From: Sphingobacteriales bacterium
GTDB taxonomy: Bacteria; Bacteroidota; Bacteroidia; Chitinophagales; JADIYW01
DNA length: 64,000 bases
Direction of reading: 5' to 3'
Assembly (NCBI GenBank): GCA_016699615.1
Contig: CP064984.1
Location: forward strand, 62,001 to 126,000
Below the pieces are notes generated by a model. That model made no database searches. It was not told the DNA's origin and saw only the letters and a list, made by a program, of their open reading frames with translations. The translations under genes were made by a program, and so were the position numbers. Shown here piece after piece: positions 55,067-64,000 of the stretch; within the stretch, counting starts at the first letter, position 1, and each line of letters opens with the position of its first letter.

Positions 55067-55426
55067 ATGGAAAAAAGAGACAATCCAATACTTAAACTAA
55101 CATTTGAATTTTCAATTCAGGTTGTTTTGTATTGTGAATTGTTAGAAGAAAAAAGAAAATTTGTTATAGCAAATCAATTATTAAAATCAGGAACTTCAAT
55201 TGGTGCAAATTGTAAAGAAGCACAAAACGCTGAAAGTAAATCAGACTTTATACATAAAATAAAAATAGCTTTAAAAGAATTAGAAGAAGCAGAATATTGG
55301 TTAGAAATATGTGATGCAGTAGAATCATATCCTAATCCAAATGATCTAAAACTAAAACTCTCGGAAATTCGTAAAGTATTAGCAAAAATTATTTCAACAT
55401 CAAAATCAAACTTATCAAAACAATAA
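55067..55426 (+). CDS. Four-helix bundle (IVP-like) protein, copy 3
   Basis: 119 residues, clearly paralogous to copy 2 (shared KSGTSIGAN, EAQNAESK, DFIHKIKIALKE, EYWLE, LAKII-TSK). It starts seven bases after the first acyl-CoA dehydrogenase stop and is followed by an AT-rich stretch with repeated TTATTACATTA before the second dehydrogenase gene. The end of the preceding enzyme (NNETMK) reads through the same upstream bases seen in front of copy 2, so the insertion altered that enzyme's C-terminus. Confidence 0.88.
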   Translation: MEKRDNPILKLTFEFSIQVVLYCELLEEKRKFVIANQLLKSGTSIGANCKEAQNAESKSDFIHKIKIALKELEEAEYWLEICDAVESYPNPNDLKLKLSEIRKVLAKIISTSKSNLSKQ

Positions 55427-55463
55427 TTATTACATTATTTAATTACTAAATTATTACATTCAT

Positions 55464-56987
55464 ATGTCAACAGCACTATCTTATTATTTCAACGAAGAAC
55501 ATGAAGCTTTTAGAAGAACCATTCGTCAGTTCTTAGAAGCAGAAGCCGTTACACACATCGAGCAATGGGAGCAAGACGGAAAAATACCACGTGAGTTTTG
55601 GAAAAAATTCGGCGAAATGGGCTACTTCGGTCTTTGCTATCCAGAACAATTTGGTGGCAGCAATTTAGATTTCTTTTACAACGTAGTGATGTTAGAAGAA
55701 ATTTCTAAAATCTTTTCTGGTGGATTTGCCATCACAGCAGCTGTGCAAGTATTTATGAGCACACCATACATTATGCACCATGGTAGCGAATATTTAAAAG
55801 AAGAATTTTTGAAACCAGCTATCGAAGTTGCAAAAATTAGTTGCATAGGCATTACAGAACCAGGCGCAGGTAGCGACGCTGCCAACATACAAATGCGCGC
55901 CAAAAAAGAAGGCGATTACTATATTTTAAATGGCTCAAAAACATTTATAACAAATGGTGTTTATGGACATTTCGTAATTTTAGTTTGCAAAACGAATCCA
56001 GAAGCAGGTGCCGCTGGCGTAAGCTTAATAGTAGTTGACTTAAACAGCGAAGGCATTACTAAAAACAAACTCAAAAAATTAGGTTGGTATTCTTCTGACA
56101 CAGCAGAGTTACATTTCGACAACGTAAAAGTGCCGACCAAAAATTTATTAGGCGAAGAAGGTAAAGGTTTTTATTATTTAATGGGTGGCTTACAATTAGA
56201 GCGCTTAGCAGGTTCTATCATGGGTTATGCAGGTTGCGAAGCCATCTTGCAATATGGTTTAGAATATATGAGTCAGCGTAGTGCATTTGGAAGAACGATT
56301 AATAAATTCCAAGTGCTACGCCATAGAGTGGCGCAGATGTCGGCAGAAATAGAAGCTACTAAATTTTTTGTATTGCATACTTGCAGAATGCATGCAGATG
56401 GAAAATATGCGGTAAAAGAAAGTTCTATGTCTAAATTATTAGCCACAGAATTAGCAGATAAATGCACGTATCAAGTATTACAATTTTTAGGTGGATATGG
56501 CTATATGGAAGAATACAAAGCAGCACGTGCTTGGCGCGATGCTCGTATTGGCACTATTGGTGGTGGCTCGTCAGAAATTATGCGAGAGATAATTGCCAAG
56601 ATGGTTATTGATGATACCAACTACGAAAGAGCAACTTCTAAACAAACGGTAGAGCGACCAAAACTAAATAGTGTTGCAGATATTTTCGCCACACTTCCAT
56701 CAAGATTTAAAGCAGAAAAAGCGACTGGAAAAAACTTAAAAGTAATATTCAAGTTTGATGCATCAACTTATTTAGTAGATATAAATGATGGTAAATTAAA
56801 TATACATGAAACTGTGGACTGTGGACTATCAACTGCTGACTGTATTGTAGAAACAGATGATGCCACTTACATCGATGTAGAAACTGGCAAACTAAATCCG
56901 CAAGAAGCATTTATGACAGGAAAAATAAAAGTATCAGATTTAATGCAGATGATGGCTTTTGGTGGCTTATTTAAAAAGTTTGTTTAA
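55464..56987 (+). CDS. Acyl-CoA dehydrogenase fused to an SCP2 domain, copy 2
   Basis: 507 residues, intact. The dehydrogenase part (~1-385) has EQWEQDGKIPREFWKKFGEM, ITEPGAGSDAANIQMRAKKE (FAD/acyl site), NGSKTFITNGVYGHFVI, LGWYSSDTAELHFDNVKVPT, QRSAFGRTINKFQVLRHRVA and IGTIGGGSSEIMREIIAKMV. The catalytic Glu would be that in GGYGYMEEYKAARAWRDARI. An SCP2-like domain (~400-507: VADIFATLPSRFKAEKATGK ... GKLNPQEAFMTGKIKVSDLM) follows. Within it, residues near HETVDCGLSTADCIVE come from a short GACTGTGGACT repeat. It forms a tandem with copy 1; substrates probably branched acyl-CoAs. Confidence 0.92.
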   Translation: MSTALSYYFNEEHEAFRRTIRQFLEAEAVTHIEQWEQDGKIPREFWKKFGEMGYFGLCYPEQFGGSNLDFFYNVVMLEEISKIFSGGFAITAAVQVFMSTPYIMHHGSEYLKEEFLKPAIEVAKISCIGITEPGAGSDAANIQMRAKKEGDYYILNGSKTFITNGVYGHFVILVCKTNPEAGAAGVSLIVVDLNSEGITKNKLKKLGWYSSDTAELHFDNVKVPTKNLLGEEGKGFYYLMGGLQLERLAGSIMGYAGCEAILQYGLEYMSQRSAFGRTINKFQVLRHRVAQMSAEIEATKFFVLHTCRMHADGKYAVKESSMSKLLATELADKCTYQVLQFLGGYGYMEEYKAARAWRDARIGTIGGGSSEIMREIIAKMVIDDTNYERATSKQTVERPKLNSVADIFATLPSRFKAEKATGKNLKVIFKFDASTYLVDINDGKLNIHETVDCGLSTADCIVETDDATYIDVETGKLNPQEAFMTGKIKVSDLMQMMAFGGLFKKFV

Positions 56988-57185
56988 CCACAAAGTACAT
57001 AAAGAGATTACACAAAGTTCGCAAAGATGACAGAAAGTGATTTAGCATATAAGCAAATCAGAATTTCAATAGATATTCAAAATACACTTAGTCTTATATT
57101 ATTAAAAAGTGGCAGAAAACGAATAATAAACAAAAAACTTCCTTAGTGAACTTTGTGTAAAAACTTAGCGCCCTTTGTGGTTAAA
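56983..57185 (+). mobile_element. Short element with perfect 13-bp inverted ends and a GxxExxY-like remnant
   Basis: TTTAACCACAAAG (56983-56995) and CTTTGTGGTTAAA (57173-57185) are exact inverted copies, with inner parts also complementary in places (ACACAAAGTTCGC near 57010 against GTGAACTTTGTGT near 57146-57158). The 203-bp unit supplies the stop codon of the upstream dehydrogenase. Such CACAAAG-rich ends often flank GxxExxY genes in Bacteroidota. No target duplication is obvious. Confidence 0.6.
57027..57146 (+). pseudogene. Degenerate GxxExxY-type protein remnant
   Basis: A 39-codon ORF starting MTESDLAYKQIRISIDIQNT, then LSLILLKSGRK. It aligns by eye with the first ~30 residues of GxxExxY proteins (pattern M-T-E-x-D-[IL]-x-Y-K-x-I-x-x-x-I-x-[IV]-[HQ]-x-T-L-G-P-x-L-L-x-S). 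The G-x-x-E-x-x-Y motif itself and the rest of the protein are lost, so it is a dead or deleted copy within the inverted-repeat element. Confidence 0.4.
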
Positions 57186-57189
57186 GCAT

Positions 57190-57672
57190 TTACAAATTAA
57201 CAACGCTTTTAAATATAATTCCTTCTTTTTCATATAATACAATAAATGTACTTTCATCATTCTGTCTTATGTAAAACTTTGGTTTTGAAATTGTCTTCCA
57301 GTTCTCTTTTCTCTTTTTCGTAATTTCACTAATCAATTGTAAATTTGGTACTACGTTTTTTGTTTCAGTAAATGTATTAAGCCATTTTTGAATATTTGAT
57401 GTATCAATTTTTACTACAAATTGATAATTCCATGAAGATGCTCCTGGAACTGAAGTATTCCTTGTATTTGTGAATCCATTGACATTAAATAATTCAAATT
57501 CAGCATCAATAATTTCTGAAGCATACACTATATTTTCCTTTAATTTTTCAATTCTATCTTTTCGTTCACTAAAGTCATCACTATCTAGTTTTGTATAATC
57601 CTTACTGTTTTTACAAGAAAAGAAAAATAACAAGTATAATAATACTAATAAATTAAATCTATAATCTTTCAT
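57190..57672 (-). CDS. Lipoprotein of unknown function
   Basis: 160 residues from MKDYRFNLLVLLYLLFFFSC. The lipobox F-F-S-C gives a lipid-anchored Cys at residue 20; the ORF's earlier Met at 57693 is not needed. The mature part starts with charged helices (DSDDFSERKDRIEKLKENIV), then beta strands (WNYQFVVKIDTSNIQKWLNT; FYIRQNDESTFIVLYEKEGI). No family recognised. Its stop is five bases beyond the inverted-repeat element. Confidence 0.65.
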   Translation of the reverse strand: MKDYRFNLLVLLYLLFFFSCKNSKDYTKLDSDDFSERKDRIEKLKENIVYASEIIDAEFELFNVNGFTNTRNTSVPGASSWNYQFVVKIDTSNIQKWLNTFTETKNVVPNLQLISEITKKRKENWKTISKPKFYIRQNDESTFIVLYEKEGIIFKSVVNL

Positions 57673-57797
57673 TGTATTAATGCCAACGAGCAAACTGTTT
57701 TACTAAGTTACGAATTAAAACGAAGTTTACAAGTGAAGTTTTTATATACTTTCCACTTTCATTGGTTTTTAAGCAAGAAAGCGCTGTGAATAAAAAT

Positions 57798-59860
57798 TTA
57801 TTGTGTTATAAATGTTTTGCTTCCACCTAAGGTGTAACGATATATTTTATTATCATATCCTAAATAAAATAATGTATTTTTATCTATAAGTGCAATTTTC
57901 TCTACATAATCTGGTGCGTAGGATTGTTTTTCTATTGTAGGTATCACTACAGTATTATTAGTTGGTGATATTAATCGAGGTTGAAGAAATTGTGCATAAT
58001 GGATACTTGTAGTATTTACTTTTTGGTAAATTATTGCAGGCGATGCAGCTTCTTGCCAATATGTTGGATAATAGTATAATACTTCATCATCTATCATAAA
58101 TGATAATGAAGGATAACTCAAATCTGAATATTGAGAAGGATTTACATAATTGAAATGTACATAATGTATACTATTTGTATAACCACCTACAAGATATATT
58201 GGTTCTGTTGCATAATTATTAATCAACTTATTACATTTAATATCTATAACACTAGAAGGTGAAAATGAAGCTGGTACATTGAATCTAGGATTATAACCTA
58301 ATGGTGTGTATGTATAATATTCTGGTGACGATATTAACACACCTGATAAATCATCTTTATATCCAAAAAATCTTGTTAGAACATATGCTTTATTGGCTCC
58401 TATTTCAAATGTCTTAAAGCCACCTCCTAATCCATCTAATGTTGGCAGTTGCACTGGTGTTGTAATTAAACTATTTATAGTAGGATTTATACCACATTGT
58501 CCGAAAGAATTTGAACCACAGATATATAAATCTCCATTATAAGTGCTATACATCATATTACTATCGTTTACAGTAGCTTTTACAACATTATCGGCAATTT
58601 TAATAAAATCATCTTGTCTTGCAGTATTGCCATTACCTAATTGTCCGCTATTATTTAGTCCTTTGCCCCACAATGAATTATCATTTTTAATTATTAGAAC
58701 ATGTGTTGATGATGTAAATATTTTATTTACTTGTGTTTGAACTTCAGAAAACGAGGTAAATGATGTATTAGATTCATATAATTTATTATTCTTTATGTAA
58801 TATAATCTGCTATTGCCATAATTTATATCTGTAATAGCATTGCTAATTTTCTTATACTCAAGAAATCCACGTTTTTCATCCTCATCACCCATCGTTCCTT
58901 TGAAATTTGGTCCAACACCCCAAACTTCATTATCACTTTTAATTATTCTATTTTTATAAAAAGCTTTTACATCGAGTGAACTTAATGTTTCTACATTTGT
59001 GGATTTATTGTAATCTAAAAGTACTTTGCTTGTTTTTAATATTCTGTACATAGAAACATAATCTGTTCCTATAAATTCAAAGTCACTAACATCGTCTGCT
59101 ATTTTAATTATTCCTGATGCCATAGATGTTGACCAAAGCTCATTGGTGTTTGTTAGAAAATGAGATATACTAAAAAAGTCTGATTTAAATTTTTTAATCC
59201 CACTTAAAGAAAGTGCAAGTCTAGTTGGAACGTTTCTATCTAGTGTTGTTCCGTTTAGCAATTGTCCTCTATCATTTTTACCCATTCCCCAAATTGTAGA
59301 ATCTGATTTCATATATAAACAATGATGTATGCCTGATGCAATCTGTATTACATTATTATCAAGCCTTGTTAATGTATTTACATTTGTGTTGTGTCCTAAA
59401 CCTAACTGACCAAAGTTATTATAACCAGAAACCCATAGTGTGTTATCGTTTTTCAATACCATTAAACTATGAAACTTGCAATCTACATCTTTTACATTTG
59501 TAGCTACTCTTACAAAAGTATTAGTACTTGCAGGAGAAGCTATTCCAAATTCTCCATAAGTATTTAAACCTCTAACCCATAGTGTATTGTCATTTTTAAG
59601 TATAAAAAGACTATGGTTAAATTCTTCAATCTTTTTGGTATTATCTGCAATTTGTACTGGTGTATTTGTACCTGTGTATACTCTTGTTGTTCTATCCTTA
59701 CTTCCTACTTCCCAAACAGTACCATCTGCTTTAAGAAAATAAGATGATGTAATTTGTATTACTTCTTTTCCTTCTTCTGCTGGCGTTAATTCTTTTTACA
59801 AGAGAGTGAGAACACCACTGATATTAAAAATACCAAGAGTGTATAAGTGATATTTTTCAT
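57798..59860 (-). pseudogene. RCC1-repeat lipoprotein, one frameshift near the N-terminus
   Basis: About 687 residues when joined. MKNITYTLLVFLISVVFSLS followed by CKK is a lipoprotein signal peptide (59860-59800). One A added in the run at 59793-59797 continues into KELTPAEEGKEVIQITSSYF and an open frame to 57798. Multiple RCC1-like blades follow, each of the form LKNDNTLWVSGYNNFGQLGL or IKNDNSLWGKGLNNSGQLGN with ~50-residue spacing, making a seven-bladed propeller plus a C-terminal beta-rich region that has lost the motif. It would sit on the cell surface or in the periplasm and bind a partner; the partner is unknown. A version starting at 59462 omits the signal and two blades. Confidence 0.7.
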
Positions 59861-60128
59861 AATTTTTATTTTGTATTAAAATTATAAAATTTTTAGGATA
59901 AAATCAACCATACACGAAGATATTCAACGCATTACAATATATAATAAATACTATATATAGATATCAAAGCTTAAAGATTCTATTGTTTAACTGGCAGATT
60001 TATTTGTATCTATTAAGTAACTGCATCTGTAATATTCTGAATAAATTCGTTTTGAATACTATAATCATTTTCATCATGTTACAAAAATAGTATGCTTATC
60101 TTAATTTTAAGTAATACTTTATTTTATA

Positions 60129-63100
60129 TTAATGTTTTATCAATACTTTCTTGGTTGCATTTCCTATTTCAGTTTTTACATTTAAAATATACATTCCGTT
60201 TGCCATTGTGCTAACATTTATTTTTGATAGCGTTTTATCTTCATTTTTCTTATAAACTACTCTTCCATTTACATCTAATAATTGCAATGTATAATTTTTA
60301 ATATTCATCATACTCACATCAACGTTCAGCACTTCGTCAGCTGTGTTTGGGTATACTAATAGTTGTTTGTTTAATGCTTCGTTGTGCTTTGTTTTTAATA
60401 CTTGCTCTACTTTTGTATTGGCAGTATTTGTAGTTACTGGTTTATTATAATCAAAAATAATATGTGCTGTATTATTTATATCGTAATTAGTATTTGCGTT
60501 TTGTACATTTGGTTTTATCTCATATACAATGTATCCGTGTGCATCATCGTTATTATGCGATGAAGCACTTAATAGTATATTTTTAAAGACAAATACTAAA
60601 ATACTATCTTGTTCTATATTCAAAGTGTAATTATGGCTTACATTAATAATTTCTAATGTACTCCAATCTACATTATTAGATAAAGTATCTCTTACAACAA
60701 CATTGAATGCTGTATCATTGCCTGTGTTTTCAAATCTTATGGTGTAAGTTATATTATTTGTTTGTGCTGCCAAGTTTGGTAAATTGCTTGCACTTGCTGT
60801 TTTGTCATTTGGATCGTAACTGCCACGTACAACATCATCAAAAACAACCACATTATTTAGCAAATCTGTTTCTACTACATTTGTACTTGCAATTACGTAG
60901 TTGTGCAAAATATCATTAAATATAAGTGCTGTATTGGCTAATACTCTTATGGAAATATTTTGTATTTGCGCAGCGTGCAAAGTATTGATATTGAAAATAA
61001 GAGAATCGCCGTTTGTTGTATATGGTAAGCTTGTATTTTGTACTGTAAGATTAGCATCCAGTTTTACAGCAACTCTTACTTGACTAATTGCTTGATTGCC
61101 TTTATTATTTACTGTTAATAGATAAGTAGTTTCGTTGCCTGGTCTTGTTATGAATGTATTGACTAATGAAATGCTTGCATCTGTAATATTTCCTATAGGT
61201 TGCAAAGCAAAAACTGTTGTATCATTATTCTTATAAGTATTGAAATTAATATTTTTTGATGTAGGATTTACAGCAAACAAATTATCCTGATACATTAGTT
61301 GTATGGTATAATTTCCTGTGTCTATTATAAACGATTTTGTGCCATCAGCATTTAAGTATGTGTAATATAATATGTTATTATTTTTAGTAACCTTTACACT
61401 TGCTTTATTAAAGATTGGTTCATTAGCATCTTGAATATTATTGGCATTATAGTCAAAAAATGCTTTTGTATAGATAGTGTTTAGGCTATCTATATTTAGC
61501 AATTTAAACATCTTAGATGTTTGTATATCTTTATTTTCAGAGCACAAGGCATTTGTATTGCTAATTAAAAATACATTGCCAACAATATCTTCAAAAAAGA
61601 ATTCATTATTTGGGAACTCATAATCATATGAACTATTTAAAATATCTTGATTGTAACTTAATCCCATTAATTCTTCAATAATTTCGCCTGTCTCAATATT
61701 CAACTTATAAACATAGCTTATGCTGTAATATATTTCTAAATTTGGAATATATGTAGAAGAAAAAAACGGCAAAAGTTTAATATCTGGATGTTCTGTTGGC
61801 AAAACATTTCGGTAGTATGTTAAATATCCAGTAATAGAACTAAAATTTGGATTAAAATTTTTCCATAAAGTATCATTATTATCATTCAGTCTATACATTA
61901 TAGAATCAGAAGCACTTATATATATATTATAATTTTCATCCATATTAATGTTGTATAATTTTTCATACATTTCATCAGATGTTAGTGAATCCTGAAATAT
62001 TATTGATAAATTCTTATCTATTTCATAGTAAGGAATACTTTCAGAAAAGACATCATCACCTAATCCAATAAGTTTAATCTTGTCTTTTTTATAGTTAAAA
62101 ATATATGAATCAGGAGCTTTAGTAACATTATTTGATTTAATCATATTCTCATCTAATTCTTGTTTATATATATGAGAAATACCGTTAAGCTCTAAAGAAT
62201 CTATTATATCAAGACTTGACGTATCTATACTTAAAAGTGTATATGATGAAATTATACCAATATCGTTTAGGCCAATTGGCTGTATTATTATTCTGTTATC
62301 GAAAAGAAATGCGTTGCTGTAAAAACTATTATCATAATATGATTGATTATAATTATTTCCAATTAAAAATTTAGATTTAATTAATGAATCATTTGAGTCA
62401 TATTTGTCTATATAGCAAAAGCTGTTATAATTATAATAACCTAAATAAGTATCTGGCATAAAACTATATACATATAGCTGATTATTTAAAAAAAATGGAT
62501 GCATGTATGAATATATTATATTACTTAATATTTTAGGTGTATCTTTTGTTTGCTGATTGTATACAGATGCAATATGATATGGTATATTTTCGCCACAAGA
62601 TATACCCATACCTGGAACAATTTCTATAAAAAATAAATTTTACTATTATTTATATATGATTTAATATTTCTTATACTTTGATCACAACCATATTTATGAA
62701 TAATTGTATGCAATAAAACATTGCTATCTGTCAGTTGCATATTATTATCATAAATATCTACAAATAGTTTTGTGTTTGGCCAACTGTAACTTGTATCTCC
62801 ATTTATTATTTCATACTCTATTCCATCAACAGTCTTGTATTGATAAAAGTAAGACTATTATTGGGTGCATCAGAAGCATTATACATATAACTCATATTTG
62901 AATTTTGCAAATTTAATGGTACTATATCAGTTTTTATATTGATACTATTGATATATTGAAAGGTGCCATCTCCTCTTACTTTATATTTTACAAATCTCGT
63001 TTCATTGTTATTTAAACTTGGTAAACTAGCATAAAAGCCATCATTTGAATTAGTTTGTATATAAATCTCTTTTGTTTCTTGATTGAAGTATATTATATTA

Positions 63101-63204
63101 TCACTTCCGCTTCCACTTGCACATTGAATTATTGGTAATAAGTTTTGTGCATGGTTTATTAAACAAAATAGAATAAATAAAATTGTGGTAAATATCTTTC
63201 TCAT
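60129..63204 (-). pseudogene. T9SS-secreted protein with DUF11/SdrD-like domains, two frameshifts
   Basis: About 1,025 residues when joined. MRKIFTTILFILFCLINHAQ (63204) is a signal peptide. The frame breaks near 62850-62862 and again in A6 at 62628-62633; one base added at each gives SYFYQYKTVDGIEYEIINGD and later IYFFIEIVPGMGISCGENIP. The middle ~500 residues are beta-rich with no name. Then follow an SdrD_B-like segment (FFDYNANNIQDANEPIFNKA), a DUF11-type repeat, and a SYDPNDK domain (TYTIRFENTGNDTAFNVVVR ... AHIIFDYNKPVTTNT). A T9SS type A sorting domain comes last (LLVYPNTADEVLNVDVSMMN ... MYILNVKTEIGNATKKVLIK). Confidence 0.8.
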
Positions 63205-63289
63205 AAAAATGATTTTATCATCAAAATTAACTTTTTTTAAATTACTATTCAAAAAAATATTTGTTAAAAATCAATTTATAACAAAAATA

Positions 63290-64000
63290 TTATTCAATAA
63301 TTTTAAAGACTGTACGTCTATTTTGGGCTTTGTTTTCTGCGCTTATATTTGGCACCAATGGCATGCTATCTGCATAGCCTTTTGCTATGAGTCTATTCCT
63401 ATCTATTCCTTTTTGTACTAAGTAATCTACCACGTTTTGTGCTCTTTTTTGTGAAAGTGATTGGTTGTATAATTTATCGCCAGTGTTGTCTGTATGCCCA
63501 CTTATTTCGGCTTTTACATTTTTGTATTTTTGTAAAAACTCAACTAATTTATCTAATTCTGCAAATGAATTTGCTTCAATATTTGCACTATTTGTTTCAT
63601 AAAATATATTTTTTAGTACAATTTCACTATTCTTCTGAATTGGTTGCAAATTGACGATTAACTCATATGGATGAAAAATTGTGCCTTCTTTAAAAGAAAA
63701 ATTTTCTGTATGTAATAAGAAATTTTCCTTTTCAACTATAATGGCATAATTTTTATCTGCACTCAAACAAGCAATAAAAGTTCCTTCGTAATTAGTATTG
63801 CCTTTATTTATTACTTCATTACTACTTATATCAATTATTTGGTATTGTGCGTACAATGGTAGCTTTGTCAATGCATTCTTTATACTTACTTTTACGTAAG
63901 TTGTTTTTTGTGGTTGCATAAGCTTTGGCAAATCAAATTCATAAATATCCAAATTACCTAAACCTTCTATTCTACTGCTTGCAAAGTATGCTTTTGAACC
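63290..64000 (-). CDS. OmpA-family outer-membrane protein, C-terminal part (start beyond window)
   Basis: The frame stays open to the window end, reading SKAYFASSRIEGLGNLDIYE, the end of a PD40 (TolB-like) blade. Then come a carboxypeptidase-regulatory-like beta domain (VSIKNALTKLPLYAQYQIID ... NTNYEGTFIACLSADKNYAI) and an OmpA peptidoglycan-binding domain (VLKNIFYETNSANIEANSFA; EISGHTDNTGDKLYNQSLSQ; RAQNVVDYLVQKGIDRNRLI; QNRRTVFKI). The layout is that of Bacteroidota PD40-OmpA proteins, some of which work in T9SS as PorE. The first in-frame Met at 63952 is internal, not the start. Confidence 0.88.
   Translation of the reverse strand, partial: GSKAYFASSRIEGLGNLDIYEFDLPKLMQPQKTTYVKVSIKNALTKLPLYAQYQIIDISSNEVINKGNTNYEGTFIACLSADKNYAIIVEKENFLLHTENFSFKEGTIFHPYELIVNLQPIQKNSEIVLKNIFYETNSANIEANSFAELDKLVEFLQKYKNVKAEISGHTDNTGDKLYNQSLSQKRAQNVVDYLVQKGIDRNRLIAKGYADSMPLVPNISAENKAQNRRTVFKIIE

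Overview
The window looks like chromosomal DNA of an AT-rich member of the Bacteroidota. Three genes carry the marks of type IX secretion (T9SS) cargo: a signal peptide, repeated adhesion-like or DUF11-type domains, and a C-terminal 'YPNPT...' type A sorting domain. Other Bacteroidota hallmarks are a DUF4296 lipoprotein, a PspC protein with a PadR regulator, an ArgF-prime type carbamoyltransferase, ACAD/AtuA genes with four-helix-bundle (IVP) genes between them, and an OmpA/PD40 protein. No rRNA or tRNA was recognised and I would not place the organism below phylum.

Layout. 1-11.9 kb (minus strand): a partial gene, a frameshifted outer-membrane barrel, and a giant repeat protein of about 3,580 residues split into two ORFs (signal peptide in one, sorting domain in the other). 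12.05-13.34 kb: a complete IS256-like element with a 9-bp target duplication. 13.5-29.5 kb: housekeeping and regulatory genes (PspC/PadR operon, a PfkB/RfaE1-like sugar kinase, htpG, bioB-bioF with a DUF4296 gene, YggS, clpB, a secreted glycosidase-like protein, a YdeI-like protein). 29.5-30.8 kb: dispersed repeats around an EamA gene. 30.79-38.34 kb: the most remarkable region, an integron-type gene-cassette array. Five consecutive units each begin with GTTRNNRSC-like bases and end with the exact reverse complement of their own first 9-10 bases. All eight intact cassette ORFs upstream of the last unit, and both genes of the HigB/HigA toxin-antitoxin pair in it, read in the + direction. The spacers hold complementary arm pairs like the L arms of attC, and three of them also carry a nearly identical 172-bp double-hairpin module. 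Three copies of one IS1182-like element lie 5 nt downstream of the RYYYAAC box of three different spacers, all in the same orientation. No integrase is in the window, so this is best called an integrase-less attC cluster (CALIN-like).

38.4-49.2 kb: mixed core genes (DUF1272, DUF4375, HD hydrolase, ftsK, N-acyl-ornithine carbamoyltransferase, queA, a MacB-type permease, rnz, a STAS protein, an aldo/keto reductase, hisH). 49.3-57.2 kb: a putative AbiC-like membrane protein, then a catabolic operon (enoyl-CoA hydratase, AtuA, AtuA C-terminal-like protein, two acyl-CoA dehydrogenases fused to an SCP2 domain) with three IVP genes between the enzyme genes, ending in a small GxxExxY-like element with perfect 13-bp inverted ends. 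57.2-64 kb: lipoproteins, an RCC1-repeat lipoprotein, a second T9SS protein, and a partial OmpA-family gene.

A caution applies throughout. About a dozen genes, including conserved core genes such as bioB, are interrupted by shifts that one added base in or near a short homopolymer would repair. The uniform direction points to under-called homopolymers in the assembly more than to biological decay. Frameshifted genes are therefore described here as probable whole genes.
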